From contig CAUYUJ010020279.1 of NCBI GenBank assembly GCA_963575745.1, forward strand, positions 1 through 64,000: a stretch of 64,000 nucleotides of DNA, read 5' to 3'. Made by a program: the position numbers and the translations under genes. The notes below the pieces were generated by a model. That model was given only the letters and a program-made list of their open reading frames with translations. It did not search any database and was not told the origin of the DNA. Of the stretch, positions 61,545 through 64,000 are shown piece by piece (positions within the stretch are counted from its first letter, which is position 1; each line of letters begins with the position of its first letter). Source of the DNA: Prorocentrum cordatum (lineage: Eukaryota > Sar > Dinophyceae > Prorocentrales > Prorocentraceae).

Positions 61545-61729
61545 GCCTGCCCGCGGGCCTGCGGCCGCCCGGCGCGCCCGAGCCCCCGCAGGAGGGCGGG
61601 CCGCCCGGCGGGGCCGCCCCCGGCGGGCGCCCCCCCGCTCAGCCCGCGGGGCCGGCGGCGGGCGCCGCGTCGAGCGCGCGGAGCGTGCAGTGGAGCGAGG
61701 CGTCGTCCAGCCTCGCCAGGGGCAGCTGA
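61545..61729 (+). CDS. possible terminal exon, Pro/Gly-rich
   Basis: Plus strand GSSCLPAGLRPPGAPEPPQE...ARSVQWSEASSSLARGS then TGA. Only the last 20 residues look convincingly protein-like. MITE-13 is inserted at the stop codon. Confidence 0.25.
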
Positions 61730-61731
61730 AG

Positions 61732-61897
61732 TCGGGCGACGAAATCGATACTGCTCCCCGGCCAGGCCCAGCCTGAACCTGGGAGCTGTGTATACGCCCT
61801 CCTGGCCGAGCCAGGAGGGCGCGACGTGTACACCGCTGCTGGGTTCAGACTGGGCCTGGCCAGGGAGCAGTGGATATGTATAGATTTCGTCGCCCTA
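61732..61897. mobile_element. MITE-13 (TCGGGCGACGAAAT) with TGAAG duplication
   Basis: Near-palindromic over its whole length: TCGGGCGACGAAATC...CCGGCCAGGCCCAG is complementary to the right half, centred near 61810. TGAAG is duplicated at 61727-61731 and 61898-61902. 166 bp. Confidence 0.85.
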
Positions 61898-62045
61898 TGA
61901 AGCTGGGAGGATCGAGCCCCACTACCCTCGCAAAAATTAACCTCAACAGCTGCTGGCACGGATTGGAATTTGACCTCCCAGGAGTTGCTTCCCGGCCACC
62001 CTCGAGTCGTGAGAAACACACGACGGGAAACTTTCCGCCATTCTC

Positions 62046-62130
62046 GGCCTGTGGGCGCCGGGGGCGCCGCCAGGGATACCCCAGCGCGGATCCAAGAGAT
62101 CCCCACGGGGCTCCGAAAATTTACCTTTAT
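62046..62130. mobile_element. FB-4 right-half fragment
   Basis: CCAGCGCGGATCCAAGAGAT, then CCGAAAATTTACCTTTATGC. Confidence 0.55.
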
Positions 62131-62634
62131 GCTGTTTGCTGTCTTTTGAACTCCAAGAAGCGACGGAACCGTCTCAAAATTCGGACGAAGTGATTCGAAC
62201 ACTCAGGTGGGGACACCCACAGATGCCGATACCGCCCCTCCCCAGACCTCTCCCGGAGCATGCTCTGTCCAGAACTTCGAGGCGAATGCGAAAGTGTGCC
62301 CAGATTTGGAGGCCCCAAACGGGCACGAGAACACGGGGTACGATGAGCAACAACAAACGTTGTCCAAAACCGACAGCGGCCGCTGTTGAGCAGACAACCT
62401 TCTGTCTCAGATGGACAACGTCCGCAGCGGCGCGGTCAGCGACTTCTTCTCAAAATGAGCATGAACTGCTGTTGGGCATCGTACCCTTCCTTTCCGTACC
62501 CATCTCGATCGTGCCGACCAGAGCTCTCCTCGTCTGCCAAATCTGCCGACCCCGCCCGCAAGCTCCGCTTGGGCGGCTGGTGATGCGGGGTGGCCCGCAT
62601 GGGGGCCGAAGGAAAGGGCCCTGAAGGGGCACTC
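62131..62634. other. spacer, no gene assigned
   Basis: Open pieces on both strands are similar in quality and too weak to call. Confidence 0.4.
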
Positions 62635-62764
62635 GCCATCGCTTGGACGTCCATTCCCTGTGTTTTTTTGGTCTCGTGCGTGTTTTTTTTTTTTTTGCCA
62701 AATGGTCAAGGATGCTCCTCGATGGTCCTCGCCGAGGAAAAAACGCACACGTCCGAGCGATGCC
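62635..62764. mobile_element. MITE-7 copy
   Basis: GCCATCGCTTGGACGTCCAT and CACACGTCCGAGCGATGCC ends with a 15-T run inside. Confidence 0.75.
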
Positions 62765-62907
62765 AAGGGCACGTCAGGGTCCCCTTTGAAGCTAGCCGGG
62801 GCCCAGAAGGGGCCCCGAAATGGTCCTTTGGGGCCCCTTTCTCCACCCCCCATGCAGGTCACCCCCCAGTACCACCCTCGGCGTCGAGCGAGGGGGGGAA
62901 GTGAAAA

Positions 62908-63050
62908 GGAGAAGGCCTTCTCAGAAGGCGACGGGACGTCTCAGAAACCCTCGCACATATTGACAATTTGTTGTTTGTCCATGACCTATAGTAAACTCCA
63001 CAGAAGGCCCAGGAACTTCCGAACCTTCTGAGAAGGCCTTATCCCCTGAG
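62908..63050. mobile_element. hairpin element AAGGCCTTCTCAGAAGG
   Basis: GAAGGCCTTCTCAGAAGGCG is inverted as AACCTTCTGAGAAGGCCTT about 120 bp later. Related in word use to MITE-8. Confidence 0.55.
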
Positions 63051-63226
63051 ATCCGACGTAGCGAAAAAAGAAACATCGTAAAAAATCACGCCCAAAGCCC
63101 CAGACCCCATCTTTCCGCGTCATGTTACGAGCAGGATCGATCTGTGAGGGTCCCAGCGCCCGACGTGGATCGAGACCACCCGTTGTGAAAAAATTGCAAC
63201 GCCAGGATCGCAGGGTCGTGAACAAT

Positions 63227-63353
63227 GACATAGACATACAAACTCGGAGGTCCGCGCAGATTTCTCGGATCGGCGCTGGACCCCCCTCCCTGGTGCAAGG
63301 AGCGGGGTCCAGCGCCGGAAATTTGTGTGGACCTCCACTTTTCATGTTTATGT
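63227..63353. mobile_element. FB-4 foldback copy
   Basis: GACATAGACATACAAACTCG...GGCGCTGGACCCC and the inverted GGGGTCCAGCGCCGG...CATGTTTATG. Immediately followed by MITE-1. Confidence 0.7.
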
Positions 63354-63355
63354 TT

Positions 63356-63501
63356 AGGTCGGGCATGTCCTCCTACAGGCGGATTTTGAGGGAAAGCTAT
63401 ACAATACTCCAACAATGCTTAAAGGTAACAGGAAATCGCCCCCTGACGAATTCTCGATACTCTTTGAACACTCCCCCTGTGGAGAGGGACACGCCCGACT
63501 T
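63356..63501 (+). mobile_element. MITE-1 copy
   Basis: AGGTCGGGCATGTCCTCCTA to GAGAGGGACACGCCCGACTT. Confidence 0.75.
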
Positions 63502-63569
63502 GGGGTTATGTCACTGTTCGTTCCCCTATTGCCCCCCTCGCTCGCCGCCGACACCCGCCCGACCAGCGG

Positions 63570-63730
63570 GGGGCAGGAGGAGGAGGAGGAGGAGGAGGAG
63601 GAGGAGGAGGAGGAGGAGGGGAGGAGGGAGGAGGAGGAGGAGGAGGAGGAGGAGGAGGAGGAGGAGGAGGAGGAGGAGGAGGAGGAGGAGGGGGGGGAGG
63701 GGGAGGAGGAGGAGGAGGAGGAGGAGGAGC
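63570..63730. repeat. (GGA)n microsatellite
   Basis: About 160 bases of GGA. Confidence 0.95.
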
Positions 63731-63734
63731 GGCC

Positions 63735-63862
63735 AGCAGTAGGCCCCGGGCAGCCGCGCATCCACCGCCGCGCGGAAGCCCGCGAGCCGCCGCAGCAGCC
63801 CCGGCGGCTCGGCGGCCGCGGCCGCGCCCGCCCGGGCGGGCGGGCCGTCCGCGGGCGCCCCC
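63735..63862 (-). CDS. putative coding exon
   Basis: After an acceptor-like CTGCAG on the minus strand: GAPADGPPARAGAAAAAEPP, then GLLRRLAGFRAAVDARLPGA and YC, running into TCC triplets. Ala-rich but with a convincing helix at its end. The remaining 63863-64000 shows nothing definite. Confidence 0.4.
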
Positions 63863-64000
63863 TGCAGGGAGCCACCTGCGAACCCTACCCCAGATCTCGT
63901 AATAAAAGGGAGGGGGTCTGGACCCTCCAAGACAAGCCATTTCAGACCCCCCCGTGGGAGAACCCTCCAAAACATCGCCCCCACCCCCCAGGCCCTCCAA

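Overview
This window reads as nuclear DNA of a dinoflagellate. The evidence is a Ty1/copia polyprotein of the kind abundant in Symbiodiniaceae-type genomes, an ISXO2/IS1595-like transposase, part of a non-LTR reverse transcriptase tail, very high GC, no operons, and a dense mosaic of microsatellites and short inverted-repeat elements. High GC and heavy repeat load would suit a Prorocentrum-like genome, but the species is a guess. No complete, recognisable single-copy cellular gene is present. Almost all long open frames lie in low-complexity repeats and are not genes.

The centrepiece is a 10,028-bp copia element on the minus strand (10349-20376). It has 146/145-bp LTRs that differ by one T in a homopolymer, TG...CA ends, an ACAAG target duplication on both sides, a primer-binding site and a polypurine tract. 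Its pol reading frame shows Gag, zinc knuckle, protease, a methyltransferase-like block, DD35E integrase, reverse transcriptase and RNase H. It then continues about 515 codons past RNase H into a second Gag/nucleocapsid-like module. The copy carries an in-frame TAG between integrase and RT, and apparent frameshifts in gag and on both sides of a SAP-like segment. It sits inside a short open frame that rejoins when the element and one target copy are removed. Just downstream (20839-22135, plus strand) is an ISXO2-like DDE transposase, followed by a 100-bp-arm hairpin.

Around this core I can define about fourteen families of short non-autonomous elements with terminal inverted repeats or hairpins (roughly 100-250 bp each). 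Many have two to eight copies in the window and several are nested in one another. They occupy 700-8500, 22100-26800, 29700-31370 and 52000-63500. A 103-bp satellite fills 26950-29505, a 165-bp tandem repeat 7890-8490, and minisatellites 9100-10120. GGA/TCC, ATC and TG-type microsatellites occupy much of 32900-39650, 45330-45750, 50540-51800 and 58480-61200.

Small islands of 30-120 codons with ordinary amino-acid composition lie between these repeats, often directly beside TCC or TG tracts. I interpret them as exons, or decayed exons, of intron-rich genes. None could be assigned a function, and the strand is uncertain for some. The block 40150-47950 looks like decayed minus-strand coding sequence. 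All repeat counts, alignments and boundaries were made by eye.
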